Source: Labrys wisconsinensis (GTDB lineage: Bacteria > Pseudomonadota > Alphaproteobacteria > Rhizobiales > Labraceae). Taken from it: a stretch of DNA of 64,000 nt. A program made the position numbers and the translations under genes. Shown in pieces: positions 9,598-18,755 of this stretch (its first letter is position 1; each line of letters starts with the position of its first letter). The stretch covers positions 169,997 to 233,996 of the forward strand of contig NZ_JAUSVX010000014.1 of NCBI RefSeq assembly GCF_030814995.1. The letters are read 5' to 3'. The notes beneath the pieces were generated by a model that saw only the letters and a program-made list of their open reading frames with translations, made no database searches and was not told the DNA's origin.

Positions 9598-10241
9598 CCC
9601 AGGCTCCCTTCTCCCGCATCGCCGAGGCGCTGCTGACCGGCGCATGCGTCACCCTGCAGGTTTCGGCGGGCGCGCTGGCGGTCGCCGTCTGTCTCGGGCT
9701 GCTGCTGGCTTCGCTCGGCGTTCTCCGCCCGGCACGATCGGTCCGGATCATCATCGCCGCCTATGTCGAGATCTTTCGCAACATCCCGAGCTTGACGCAC
9801 CTGTTCCTCATCTATTTCGGGCTTGCCTATCTGGGGCTGCGGTTGACGTCGCTCACCGCTGCCGTCCTCGGCCTGGGATTGATCGGTGGCGCCGTTCTCG
9901 CCGACGTGTTTCGCGCCGGCCTGCAAGCCGTGCCGGCCGGGCAGTGGGAGGCTGCGCTGGCGATCGGCCTGTCCCCCTTCAAGGCCTTCCGCCTCGTCAT
10001 TCTGCCTCAGGCCTGGCGGATCAGCCTGCCGCCGCTGGGCAACTATGCCATCGGCCTCGTCAAGGACACCTCGCTCGTCGCGGCGATCGCTGCGCCCGAG
10101 ATCATGTTCAACGCCCGGCAGATCGTGAACGAGACCTTCGAGACGGCGCTGGTCTACGGCTCCGCGGCGCTGATCTATCTCGTCATCACCTTTGGTCTCA
10201 GCTGGCTTCTCGCCGTCGTCGAACGCAAGGCGGCCTATTGA
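9594..10241 (+). CDS. Polar amino acid ABC transporter permease 1
   Basis: 215 residues of the HisM/GlnP type. About five hydrophobic segments are visible, with the EAA-loop region AALAIGLSPFKAFRLVILPQAWR that docks on the ATPase, and the characteristic N-terminal GACVTLQVS and EIFRNIPSL stretches. It works as a heterodimer with the second permease. The start is fixed by the ATGA overlap with the ATPase gene. Confidence 0.92.
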   Translation: MTQAPFSRIAEALLTGACVTLQVSAGALAVAVCLGLLLASLGVLRPARSVRIIIAAYVEIFRNIPSLTHLFLIYFGLAYLGLRLTSLTAAVLGLGLIGGAVLADVFRAGLQAVPAGQWEAALAIGLSPFKAFRLVILPQAWRISLPPLGNYAIGLVKDTSLVAAIAAPEIMFNARQIVNETFETALVYGSAALIYLVITFGLSWLLAVVERKAAY

Positions 10242-10242
10242 G

Positions 10243-10980
10243 ATGACCAGCTTCTTCCAACCGATCCTGGCGAACCTCCACGACTGGGGACCGCAGCTCG
10301 TGAAGGCCAGCGGCACGACCATTCTCCTGACGCTGCTCGGCTTTGCCGCTGCATTCGCCTTGGGCCTCGCCGTCGAGTTCCTGCGCACCCGTCGATCCCC
10401 GCTCGTGCGACGGCTCGTCGATGGTTATCTCTTGATCCTGCGCGGCGTGCCCATCCTCGTCGTCCTCTACCTGCTCTATTTTGCGCTGCCTGGCATCGGC
10501 GTCACCTTGCCGGCTCTCGTCGCGGGCGTCCTGGGCCTCGGGCTGGTCTACAGCGCCTACCTCGCCGAGGTGTTTCGTGCCGGCCTGCAATCGGTGCCCA
10601 GGGGCCAGCGCGAAGCCGCGCTCGCCGCCGGGCTCACGCCCGCTCAAACCTTTCGGCTGGTGCTGTTTCCGCAAGCCGTCCGCGCGGTTCTGCCGCCTCT
10701 GCTGATCAGCCTGGTCTCCCTGCTCAAGGACAGCTCGATCTGCGCCCTCATCACGGTGCCCGAGCTCACGCTCACCTCGCGAGCCATCATGTCGGAGAGC
10801 TTCCTTCCCCTGCAGATCTTCGCGCTCACCGGCCTGTTCTATTTCATCATCGCCTGGCCGGCTTCGCTGGCGGTGCGGGCGCTCGAAAGGCGCCTGCAGC
10901 GCGGCCGCGCGCCGGGCCGGCGCCCCGCTCGACCGAGCCGGATGGCGACCGGCGCCGTCACCCTGGCCTCGGACAAATGA
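10243..10980 (+). CDS. Polar amino acid ABC transporter permease 2
   Basis: 245 residues from ATG 10243, two bases after the preceding stop. It has the same PAAT permease family features (GTTILLTLLG, ILRGVPILVVLYLLYF, AALAAGLTPAQTFRLVLFPQAVR). An Arg/Pro-rich cytoplasmic tail of about 25 residues follows the last membrane segment and looks unconserved. It completes the importer together with the SBP, ATPase and permease 1. Confidence 0.92.
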   Translation: MTSFFQPILANLHDWGPQLVKASGTTILLTLLGFAAAFALGLAVEFLRTRRSPLVRRLVDGYLLILRGVPILVVLYLLYFALPGIGVTLPALVAGVLGLGLVYSAYLAEVFRAGLQSVPRGQREAALAAGLTPAQTFRLVLFPQAVRAVLPPLLISLVSLLKDSSICALITVPELTLTSRAIMSESFLPLQIFALTGLFYFIIAWPASLAVRALERRLQRGRAPGRRPARPSRMATGAVTLASDK

Positions 10981-11019
10981 CGGGGACACGCTCGATTTCA
11001 GCGGAGCACGGAAAGCGTG

Positions 11020-12087
11020 ATGCCCAGAAATCCCATTCCGATCCTTGTGCTCCGCGGCCGGCCCTTCGAGCGTGGCGGTCGGCACGGCGAGGCGTTCGCG
11101 GCTGAGATACAGCGAGCGCTGGGCCGATCGAAGGACACCTCGAGCCGCAAGGCCTACGAAGCCGCCCGCGGGCGGGCCGCGCATTCGTGGCCGCTTCTCG
11201 AGGAATGCGCCCCCGAAATCGCCATGGAGGTGCAGGGGCTCGCGGAAGGCTCGTCCAGCGACGTGACGGACCTCTATCTGCGCATCGGCTTCGAGTTCTT
11301 TGTCGATGCTGCGCCCACGGGCTGCAGCGGCATCGCGATCGCCGGCCCGAACGGTGCGGTCATCGGCCAGAACTGGGATGCGCCACCCGAGGATGCCGTC
11401 GACCTTGCCCTTGTCCTGCACGCCGGTGAGGCCGGCGTCGAAACGGCAATGGTGGCGTCGGTCGGCACCCTGGGCTGGGTTGGCTGCAATCGCTCCGGAT
11501 TGGCCTTGTCGACCAATGATCTGATCCTCGACGCCATTCCCTGCGGCCTGCCGAGCCAGGTCGTCCGCCGCCTTGCGCTGGACCAGGCGAGCGTGCCGGC
11601 CGCAATTGGCGCCTTGCGTTCCCTGCCGAACATGGGCGGGCGCTGCTATCTGCTCGGCGACGCTGCGGGAGCGATCGCCGGCGTCGAGATCTCGCCCTCG
11701 GTGGGCGTCAGCGCGATGGCGGCGACCTCACCGATCCTTCATACCAACCATGCCCGCCTGCCGGAGACCGCCGTCGTCGAGGATGAGGCGCGGCTGCAGG
11801 CCGTCTACCCGTCCAGTCGAAGCCGCCTCGCTGCGCTGGAACGCCTTGCAGACGGTGCCCGCACCGTCGCCGACGTCATGGCCGTCCTGCGCAATCGCGA
11901 CGGTGCGCCGAACGCGATCTCGAAAACCCCATCCAAGGAAGAGAAGACCGAGACGGCGTTCTCGATCGTGTTCGATTGCGCGGCTGCCGAAATCCATCTC
12001 TGCGCCGGCCCACCGTCGACGGGTGTTTACCAGACCGTCCGATTGTCCGATCCGGAGCGGCGCGTCGAGCCGCCGCCTCGTCCGTGA
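11020..12087 (+). CDS. C45-family autoproteolytic acyltransferase/amidohydrolase
   Basis: 355 residues from ATG 11020. The candidate N-terminal nucleophile is the Cys in PTGCSGIAIAGP (near residue 105), the cleavage site pattern of the isopenicillin N acyltransferase (peptidase C45) family. It is followed by GQNWD and the NRSGLALSTN region of the Ntn-hydrolase fold. Known members cleave or form amide bonds of N-acyl amino acids. As the last gene of the operon it may open an amide in the imported compound or in a product of the oxidase. Biosynthesis of beta-lactams is not implied. Confidence 0.85.
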   Translation: MPRNPIPILVLRGRPFERGGRHGEAFAAEIQRALGRSKDTSSRKAYEAARGRAAHSWPLLEECAPEIAMEVQGLAEGSSSDVTDLYLRIGFEFFVDAAPTGCSGIAIAGPNGAVIGQNWDAPPEDAVDLALVLHAGEAGVETAMVASVGTLGWVGCNRSGLALSTNDLILDAIPCGLPSQVVRRLALDQASVPAAIGALRSLPNMGGRCYLLGDAAGAIAGVEISPSVGVSAMAATSPILHTNHARLPETAVVEDEARLQAVYPSSRSRLAALERLADGARTVADVMAVLRNRDGAPNAISKTPSKEEKTETAFSIVFDCAAAEIHLCAGPPSTGVYQTVRLSDPERRVEPPPRP

Positions 12088-12224
12088 CCGCGCGGCGCTT
12101 CCGCGCATCAGTCCGGCTCGGAGTCGAGCCCTGCCGTCGTCTCGCGCTTTTGTGACCGCGCCCGCCCTGTCTGGGCTGAAAGCGCCGCCCTATCCTGCCG
12201 AGGACGCCGATGCAGGAGCAGGCC

Positions 12225-13082
12225 ATGAACCAGGACTACATCGACCTCTACGATCGCTTCACCCATGGCGGCATGAGCCGCCGGTCCTTCCTGGACCGGC
12301 TGGCGGCGATGGCCGGCGGCACCGCCGCCGCCACCGCCCTGCTCGCGGTGCTGCAGAACGACTATGCCAGGGCCGAGACCGTGGCCGAGGCGGACGAGCG
12401 CATCGTGGCCGAGAGCTGGGCCGTGCCCGGCGGCCCGGCGGGCCTGTCGGGCTACCTCGTGCGGCCCAAGGCCGGCGGCCGGCCCGGCACCGTCCTGGTG
12501 GTGCACGAGAATCGCGGCCTCAACTCGCACATCAAGGATGTCACGCGCCGGGTCGCGGTCGCAGGCTTCGTGGCGCTCGGCCTCGACTATCTCAGCCCGC
12601 TCGGCGGCACGCCGGCCGACGAGGACAAGGCCCGCGACATGATCGGCACGCTGAAGCCCGAGGACATCATCGCGTCCTCCAAGGCGGCCGCCGCGGCCCT
12701 GCGCGCGCGTCCCGACGGCAACGGCAAGGTCGGCGCGGTCGGCTTCTGCTGGGGCGGGGGCGCCGTGAACCAGCTCGCGGTCGCCGACCCCGCGCTCAAC
12801 GCCGGCGTCGCCTATTACGGCATGCAGCCCAAGGCCGAGCAGGTGCCGGCGATCAAGGCGCCGCTGCTGCTGCACTACGGCGCCCTCGATGAGCGCATCG
12901 ATGCCGGCATTCCAGCCTTCGAGGCGGCGCTGAAGGCCGACAACAAGGCCTACCAGATCTTCGTCTACGAGGGCGCCAACCACGCCTTCAACAACGATAC
13001 CGGCGGGGCGCGCTACAACAAGGCGGCTGCCGATCTCGCCTGGCAGCGCACCATCGACTTCCTCAAGACCAACCTCGCCTGA
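12225..13082 (+). CDS. Dienelactone hydrolase family protein, Tat-exported
   Basis: 285 residues from ATG 12225 (AGGAG six bases upstream; the ATG at 12210 would leave that site inside the gene). The N-terminus carries a twin-arginine signal (MSRRSFLDRLAAMAGG). An alpha/beta hydrolase domain follows with the DLH nucleophile Cys in GFCWGGGAVN, an Asp in GALDERID and a His in GANHAFNND. Known members hydrolyse carboxymethylenebutenolide or related esters. Periplasmic localisation is common in this subfamily, and no chlorocatechol genes are nearby, so the substrate is open. Confidence 0.9.
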   Translation: MNQDYIDLYDRFTHGGMSRRSFLDRLAAMAGGTAAATALLAVLQNDYARAETVAEADERIVAESWAVPGGPAGLSGYLVRPKAGGRPGTVLVVHENRGLNSHIKDVTRRVAVAGFVALGLDYLSPLGGTPADEDKARDMIGTLKPEDIIASSKAAAAALRARPDGNGKVGAVGFCWGGGAVNQLAVADPALNAGVAYYGMQPKAEQVPAIKAPLLLHYGALDERIDAGIPAFEAALKADNKAYQIFVYEGANHAFNNDTGGARYNKAAADLAWQRTIDFLKTNLA

Positions 13083-13241
13083 GGCGAGCGCCGCTCTCCT
13101 TTGTGCCGCTTGCGGGAACTTTCCACATCGACAGAGCGTTGATCCTGCAAGTTTCGCCCAAGTCGACCGGAAAAGGGCGTATGATGCGGCCGCGGCACCG
13201 ATGGTGTTCGCGGCCTGGACGATGAGATGGAGGAGGGCATC

Positions 13242-13748
13242 ATGTTCCACTCGATTGTCGTTCCGGTCGACCTCGCCGAGGTCGACCTCGCGCGACCCGC
13301 GATCGAGCACGCAGCGCAGCTGGTTCGGGAGTCGGGCGGTCGGATGACGCTGGTCAACGTCGTGCCGATCATGCCCGTGATGATGATGGACACCGTGCCG
13401 GTCAGCTACGAGGCCGAGATTGCCGAGAAGGCCAAGGCTTCGCTCGCCGACCTCGCGGCGACCGTCGACCTGCCGCGGTCCCAGATCGGGACGACCGTGC
13501 GGATCGGCGGCATCCAGCACGAGATTCTGGCTGTCGTGAAGGAGGAGAGGGCCGATCTCATCCTGCTCGGCTCGCACGAGCCGCACCTGTCGACCTATCT
13601 GCTCGGCTGCAACGCCAGCGCCATCGTGCGCCATGCCCATTGCTCGGTGCTGGTGCTGCGCGAGCGGCCGGAGCAGGTCGGCGGCCACGAGATACCGGCC
13701 GCCAAGCTCGGAACCGCGATGCCGGCGACCGGCCTGCCGGTCTCCTGA
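13242..13748 (+). CDS. Universal stress protein, UspA family
   Basis: 168 residues from ATG 13242, with AGGAGG five bases upstream. A single Usp domain starts with FHSIVVPVDLAEVDLA and ends with the ATP-binding signature LLGSHEPHLSTYLLGCNASAIVRH (G-2x-G-9x-G-N/S type), followed by CSVLVLR. A poorly conserved 25-residue tail follows. It is a cytoplasmic nucleotide-binding stress protein, monocistronic, and converges with the gene at 13752. Confidence 0.93.
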   Translation: MFHSIVVPVDLAEVDLARPAIEHAAQLVRESGGRMTLVNVVPIMPVMMMDTVPVSYEAEIAEKAKASLADLAATVDLPRSQIGTTVRIGGIQHEILAVVKEERADLILLGSHEPHLSTYLLGCNASAIVRHAHCSVLVLRERPEQVGGHEIPAAKLGTAMPATGLPVS

Positions 13749-13751
13749 GGC

Positions 13752-15092
13752 TCACGCGCCGCGGCAGGCGGCCATGACGTTGGAGACGGCCTCGGCGGCG
13801 CTGTGGCCGTCGATCGAAGCGCCGGGGCTGGCCGGCTGGCCCTGACGGTCGAGCACGGCGAAGGTGAGCCGGTCGGCCTTCTGCAGGGCCTTGAGGTCGC
13901 CGTCGCCGAGCAGGGCGGCGAGGCCCTGCTCGCCCTGGGCGGGTGCGGCGACCGAGGTGATCTCCACGTCCCTCTCGGCGAGGCGCAGGCGCTTGGCGGC
14001 GAAGGCCGCGGCGCGGATATGCTCGAGATCGAGCGGATCGAGCGCCTTGAACGTCACCTCCAGCCGCGCCGTATCGGTCCTGAGGCAGGCCAGCGAGATC
14101 GTCACATCATTGTCGCTGAAGCGGGCCGAGGCCAGGCCCTGGGGCTGGCGCAGCACCGTCCAGACACCCTGCACCGGCGGCGCAGCGGCCGTGACCGAGA
14201 TCGGCTGCGCCAGGGCGGCGGCGGCCGCGCGGGGCTGGGCCGGGGCGGCGGCGATCTGCGGCGGATTCTGGGCCGCCTGGATCACGTCCGACAGCATCGC
14301 CGCCTTGTCCGCCGGCAGGGGAGCGGTGACCATGCCGATCTCGATCAGACGGTCGTCCGGCACCACGTCCATGCTGGTGAAGGGAGTGCGCAGCGTGGTG
14401 ATGAAGAAGGAGATGTCGATGCCCATCTCCTTGACATAATCGTAGACGCCGACGACCTGGCGGCCATAGTCGCGGACGATCTGGTTCATCTGGGCGGCGC
14501 TGAAGCTCTCGTCCTCGGCGAATTGCGGCGAGAACTGGTGCACGCCGGCCTTGGAGCCGGGCGTGAGGAAGCGCTGGACGCCGCCGAGCATCACCATCGA
14601 GCAGGCGGAGTAGCAGCCGGCGCCGTCGAACACCACGCCGGCGGGCGTCTTGCGCGCCTGGCCCACCACCGTGGTCCAGCCGGACTGGCGGATGCGCCGG
14701 CCCATGATCAGGGCGGGGACCACCTTGCCGCCGATCGAGTCGAAGGCGACCACCACACGCGGCGCGGTCTGCGGCTTCGGCGCGCCGGTGCTGCGATCCT
14801 CCCGGGGCAGCAGGCCCTTCAGCCGGCTGTCGGCGATGAACACGGCGAACTGGCGCGCCGTCTCGTCCATGATCTCGCCCCTGGCGTTGATCACGACGCA
14901 GCCGGGGCAGTCGGCCCCCGCGGAGACGACGGCAAAGCTCATGGGCGTGGTGCCGTCGCTCGCGCTTGCCGGCTGGCAGGCCAGGACGGCGGCGAGGAGA
15001 CCAGCGCACACGAAGCTGCCGATGCGCATCGAAACGCGCAAAACTTCTGGGAGCATCGCTCCCTTTCCCGTTGCGGTTGACGATCGCGCCAT
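13752..15092 (-). CDS. ClpP-like periplasmic protein (COG3904 type)
   Basis: 446 residues from ATG 15092; ATG codons at 15056 and 15029 are alternatives that give a tighter signal peptide (SFVCAGLLAAVLACQPASA, with a weak lipobox). The middle resembles SppA/ClpP-fold periplasmic proteins: VVVAFDSIGGKVVPALIMGRRIR, a Ser/Cys-rich CYSACSMVMLGGVQR turn where the nucleophile Ser would lie, and AGVHQF with the candidate His. A Pro/Ala linker precedes a C-terminal domain of unknown function (about 120 residues). Protease activity is not proven by these motifs. Confidence 0.7.
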   Translation of the reverse strand: MARSSTATGKGAMLPEVLRVSMRIGSFVCAGLLAAVLACQPASASDGTTPMSFAVVSAGADCPGCVVINARGEIMDETARQFAVFIADSRLKGLLPREDRSTGAPKPQTAPRVVVAFDSIGGKVVPALIMGRRIRQSGWTTVVGQARKTPAGVVFDGAGCYSACSMVMLGGVQRFLTPGSKAGVHQFSPQFAEDESFSAAQMNQIVRDYGRQVVGVYDYVKEMGIDISFFITTLRTPFTSMDVVPDDRLIEIGMVTAPLPADKAAMLSDVIQAAQNPPQIAAAPAQPRAAAAALAQPISVTAAAPPVQGVWTVLRQPQGLASARFSDNDVTISLACLRTDTARLEVTFKALDPLDLEHIRAAAFAAKRLRLAERDVEITSVAAPAQGEQGLAALLGDGDLKALQKADRLTFAVLDRQGQPASPGASIDGHSAAEAVSNVMAACRGA

Positions 15093-15252
15093 GATGCCTT
15101 CTCCACGCGGCGCTGTCGACGGTCGGCGCGGCGCCTGCGACAGTCCATCCCGGGCTGTGCTCTGCCGGCAACCCGTGCCGTCGGGGGCCGGCGCCAAGGT
15201 TCGGACCGGCGCCAGGCAAAATCTGTGCGAAAGCGCAAGCCGCGCGACGGGC

Positions 15253-16548
15253 TCAGCCACGCCGCTCGTCGAGCCAGTCCTGGAATCCGAGGCGCCAATA
15301 TTCGAACTGCGCCGCCAGGCGTCCGGCCGCGCCATGGGTCGGGGCGAGGCCGAACGGGGCGAACAGGCGATAGCTGTCGTCGCGCTCGGCCAGCGCCCGC
15401 GCCAGCACCAGCCCGGCCATGGCCGTGGTGTTGAGCCCGTGGCCGCCGAAGGCCGAGGCGACCCAGACGTCGCGCTCGACCGCGCCGATCTGCGGCATCT
15501 TGTGGCGGGCATAGCCCATGACGCCGGCCCAGGCGTGGTCGATGCGCACGCCTTTCAGGGCCGGGAAGGTGCGGGCCATGTCGCGCGCCAGCGCCCGGGC
15601 GAGCCGCGCCGGCGGCGGCGGACGGCGCCGTGTGGTGATGCCGCTGCCCCACATCAGGCGCGAGCCGTCGACGATGCGGAAATAGTTGCCGGCCCGCCGC
15701 GTGTCGGTGACCGCGCCGGCGAAGCGCATGATCGCTTCGAGCCGCTCGCCCAGCGGCTCGGTGACGGCGATGAAGGTGGAGACCGGCACCACCGCCCGCG
15801 CCACGCGCCGGTGCAGGCCGGGCGGCAGCGCCGCCGAGCCGCACAGCACGATCCGGTCGCAGCGCACCGCGCCCTTCGCCGTCCGCACCACCCGGCGGAG
15901 CGAGCGCAGATCGAGGCCGACCGCCGGCGAGTGCTCGTAGAGCCGGACGCCGGCCCTGGCCGCGTCGGCCGCCAGGCCCAGGCAATAGTTCAGGGGATGG
16001 ATGTGGAAGGCCTGCATGTCGTAGAGGCCGGCATGGTAGGCGGGCGTGCGCAGGACCTCGCGCACCTGCGCGCGTGGCCAGAACAGCGGCGCGTCGCCGT
16101 AGAACCTGGCCCGGCGCTCGGCCTCGGCCCGGAAGGCGTCGACGCCGGCCGCGTGCCGCACCACCTTGAGCGCGCCGCCGGTCAGCGCGACGCCCGGCAT
16201 GCGGGTGCTCTCCACCGCGTCGCGAACATAGGCCATGCCCTCGCGCGAGAGCGCGTGCAGCGCCTTGGCATGGTCGAGCCCGACCCGCTTCTCGATCTCC
16301 CCCTGGCCCTCGGCGAAGCCGGCCAGCACGAAGCCGCCATTGCGCCCGGAGGCGCCGGAGGCGATGCGATCGGCCTCGAGCAGCACCACGTTCCACCCCC
16401 GGCGGGCGAGCTCGCGCGCCGTCGTCAGGCCCGCGAGGCCGCCGCCGACGACGCACACGTCGGCATCGGTGGCGAAATCGAGCTCCGGCCGCTCGGCACG
16501 CGGGACGCTGGAGACTTCGTACCAGGTGGTGAACGGCGGCTGGCCCAT
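15253..16548 (-). CDS. FAD-dependent oxidoreductase, PuuB-like (gamma-glutamylputrescine oxidase family)
   Basis: 431 residues from ATG 16548 (MGQPPFTTWYE; the upstream GTG at 16584 lacks support). TTWYE before the Rossmann fold, GGGLAGLTTARELA, EADRIASGASGRNGGF, and the C-terminal AFGGHGLNTTAMAG loop match the PuuB/DadA-like DAO family. Members oxidise gamma-glutamylputrescine or other amines with oxygen. No puuA, puuC or puuD genes adjoin it, so the specific substrate is uncertain. It reads away from the acyltransferase gene at 16755. Confidence 0.88.
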   Translation of the reverse strand: MGQPPFTTWYEVSSVPRAERPELDFATDADVCVVGGGLAGLTTARELARRGWNVVLLEADRIASGASGRNGGFVLAGFAEGQGEIEKRVGLDHAKALHALSREGMAYVRDAVESTRMPGVALTGGALKVVRHAAGVDAFRAEAERRARFYGDAPLFWPRAQVREVLRTPAYHAGLYDMQAFHIHPLNYCLGLAADAARAGVRLYEHSPAVGLDLRSLRRVVRTAKGAVRCDRIVLCGSAALPPGLHRRVARAVVPVSTFIAVTEPLGERLEAIMRFAGAVTDTRRAGNYFRIVDGSRLMWGSGITTRRRPPPPARLARALARDMARTFPALKGVRIDHAWAGVMGYARHKMPQIGAVERDVWVASAFGGHGLNTTAMAGLVLARALAERDDSYRLFAPFGLAPTHGAAGRLAAQFEYWRLGFQDWLDERRG

Positions 16549-16754
16549 CGGCGGCCTTGGTAGCGGATCGGCGCCGCGCGTCAAAGCGGCGTTTCGCTCC
16601 GGGCGGCGGCAATCCGTGAATCCGCCTTAACCCGCCGGCAAGGATTCGCTTGCCGAAGCGTTAAGCCCGTTCTCAGAGGGGACCCAGCGTCAATTGATCG
16701 GTTACTCCTCGTCGTGTTTAATCGAATCCGAGATATTAAAATTGGAATGAAACC

Positions 16755-17846
16755 ATGTCGCGCGAGATTCCGTCAGCAGACCGGAATATCTATGGCGTCC
16801 AGTATTTGCGGGCGCTGGCGGCTATCTTCGTGGTGTATTTCCATACCCACGTCTACACCGAGAGCTTTGCCTGGTCGTTGCCGCGCGCCTTCGGCGCCAG
16901 CGGCGTCGACCTGTTCTTCGTGATCAGCGGCTTCATCATGATGACGATCACGGCGCGCTCGAATGTTTCGCCGGCACAGTTCCTGCTGCGGCGCTTCCTG
17001 CGCATCGTGCCGCTCTATTGGGTGGTGACGCTGATCATCGTCGTCGCCGGTCTGGTCTACCCTCCGTCCATGCTCAAGAACGCGGTCAGCTTCGAGCATG
17101 TCGGTCTGTCGATGCTGTTCATTCCGCATAGAAATCCTGTCGATTTCTCCAACGCACCCTTCTTCAAGCTGGGGTGGACGTTGAACTACGAGGTCTATTT
17201 CTACCTCGTCTTCGCCACGCTCCTCCTGTTCCTGCGCACGCCGCGCGGCCGCCTGATGGCGATGACCCTCTATGCCGCCACGGTCTCGATCCTCTACATC
17301 GCGATCGAGCCCGCCGGGTCGATTCCGCAGGTCTACTGGAACCCCATCATCATCGAGTTCTGGATGGGAACGCTGGTCGGCTATCTCTTCCTCAAGGGCG
17401 ATCTGTCGGCGCTGCCGCGCGGCCTCGCCCTGGCGCTGGTGCCGATATGCCTCGCCATGATGATGGCCTTCGTGCCCGACGATTCCGTGCGCATCCAGAT
17501 CCACGGCGTCGCCAGCGCCGTGCTGCTGATGGCCGTGCTGTCGCTGGAGATGCGCGGCAGCCTGCCGCGGCGCAGCCTGCCGAACCTCCTGGGCGATGCC
17601 TCCTATTCCATCTACCTCGTCCATCCCCTGGTTGAATCCATGGCGCGGGTCGTCACCAAGGTGGCGCACCTGCCCGTCGACAATGCCGCGCTCGGGGCGG
17701 TGCTGGTGGTGGCGACGACGGTGGTCTCCGTGGCTGGCGGCGTCGCCGCCCATCTCTGGATCGAGAAGCCGCTGCTCGCCGCCCTGCGCCGGCTGGTCGA
17801 GCGCGGCCGTCCGGCGCCGATGGCGGTGCCGGTCGCCGCGCCGTGA
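16755..17846 (+). CDS. Acyltransferase 3 family membrane protein (ExoZ-like)
   Basis: 363 residues with about ten hydrophobic segments. It has the N-terminal acyltransferase-3 signature YLRALAAIFVVYFHTH with the catalytic-type His, GVDLFFVISGFIM with its conserved Gly-Phe, RRFLRIVPLYW, and the C-terminal SIYLVHPL region. ExoZ/OafA relatives transfer acetyl or succinyl groups to polysaccharides on the periplasmic side. The next gene, a GH16 glucanase, overlaps it by 4 bases, which supports a role in exopolysaccharide modification. An AT-rich 170-base stretch before it may hold the promoter. Confidence 0.9.
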   Translation: MSREIPSADRNIYGVQYLRALAAIFVVYFHTHVYTESFAWSLPRAFGASGVDLFFVISGFIMMTITARSNVSPAQFLLRRFLRIVPLYWVVTLIIVVAGLVYPPSMLKNAVSFEHVGLSMLFIPHRNPVDFSNAPFFKLGWTLNYEVYFYLVFATLLLFLRTPRGRLMAMTLYAATVSILYIAIEPAGSIPQVYWNPIIIEFWMGTLVGYLFLKGDLSALPRGLALALVPICLAMMMAFVPDDSVRIQIHGVASAVLLMAVLSLEMRGSLPRRSLPNLLGDASYSIYLVHPLVESMARVVTKVAHLPVDNAALGAVLVVATTVVSVAGGVAAHLWIEKPLLAALRRLVERGRPAPMAVPVAAP

Positions 17847-18667
17847 CGGCGCGCCTCAGCCGGCGCGACGGCCTGCGGCTGATCGGCCTCGCCGCGCTCG
17901 GTGCATCGGCCTCGCCGGCGACCGTCATGGCCGCAGCGGATGGGCTGGTCCATGCCGAGGATTTCTCCGACGCGCGAACTCTCGACACCGGCTTCTGGAC
18001 GCTGGAGACCGGGTTCTTCCGCAACCAGGAGGAGCAGTACTACGACCCGGCCAATGTCTTCGTGCGGGATGGCGCGCTGGTGCTGGAAGGGCGCGCCGAG
18101 CTCAAGCGCAATGCCGCCTACGACCCCGCCGGACCGGACTGGACGCGCACGCGCCAATATGCCCGCTATTCCTCCGGCAGCATCCTGTCGCGCCGGGCCT
18201 TCCTCTATGGCGTGTTCGAGGTGGTGGCCCGCGTGCCCGCCGGGCTCGGCACCTGGCCTGCGATCTGGCTGATCGACGAGCGCGGCGCCCCCTATCGCGA
18301 GATCGACATCATGGAGGCCGTCGGCGTCACGCCCGACACGGTCTTCTCGTCCGTCCATGCCGGCACCTCGCTGGCCGACCTCCGGCACTGGTCGGGCCAG
18401 GCGGCGATGCCGCGCCTTGCCGAGGGCTTCCACACCTACCGGCTCGACTGGCGGCGCGACGCCGTGACGATCGCCGTCGACGGCCGCACCGTGCTCGCCA
18501 TGGATCCGGAGGCGGCGCGGGTCGGCGGCGCCGATCCGCTGCGCCGGCCGATGCAGCTGCGCATCAACCTGGCGCTCGGCGGCTCCTGGGGCGGACGCAT
18601 CGACGATACCGTCCTGCCGGCCCGGCTGGAGATCCGCTCGGTGCGGGTCTGGGCGCCTGCGGCCTGA
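17843..18667 (+). CDS. Glycoside hydrolase family 16 (ExoK-like beta-glucanase), Tat signal
   Basis: 274 residues with a GTG start overlapping the previous stop (GTGA). The N-terminus has a twin-arginine-like signal (LSRRDGLRLIGLAALG, cleavage after VMAA). The GH16 catalytic motif EIDIMEAVG, with nucleophile Glu, Asp and acid/base Glu, lies near residue 153, preceded by the substrate-cleft segment WPAIWLIDERG. The length fits ExoK/licheninase-type enzymes that trim beta-1,3-1,4 glycans or succinoglycan. Pairing with an ExoZ-like acyltransferase mirrors rhizobial exo regions, but no exo glycosyltransferases are visible. Confidence 0.92.
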   Translation: MTARLSRRDGLRLIGLAALGASASPATVMAAADGLVHAEDFSDARTLDTGFWTLETGFFRNQEEQYYDPANVFVRDGALVLEGRAELKRNAAYDPAGPDWTRTRQYARYSSGSILSRRAFLYGVFEVVARVPAGLGTWPAIWLIDERGAPYREIDIMEAVGVTPDTVFSSVHAGTSLADLRHWSGQAAMPRLAEGFHTYRLDWRRDAVTIAVDGRTVLAMDPEAARVGGADPLRRPMQLRINLALGGSWGGRIDDTVLPARLEIRSVRVWAPAA

Positions 18668-18755
18668 GCCGGCCGTCCGGTCTGTGCCTTTTCGCGCGTT
18701 CCCCGCGGCCGGGAGGGGTGATAAGACGGAACCCCACGGTCTGCGGAGATCCGCC

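Noticed and set aside
12108..13688. 526-codon minus-strand frame
   Set aside because: Antisense to the dienelactone hydrolase and UspA genes; no recognisable motif.
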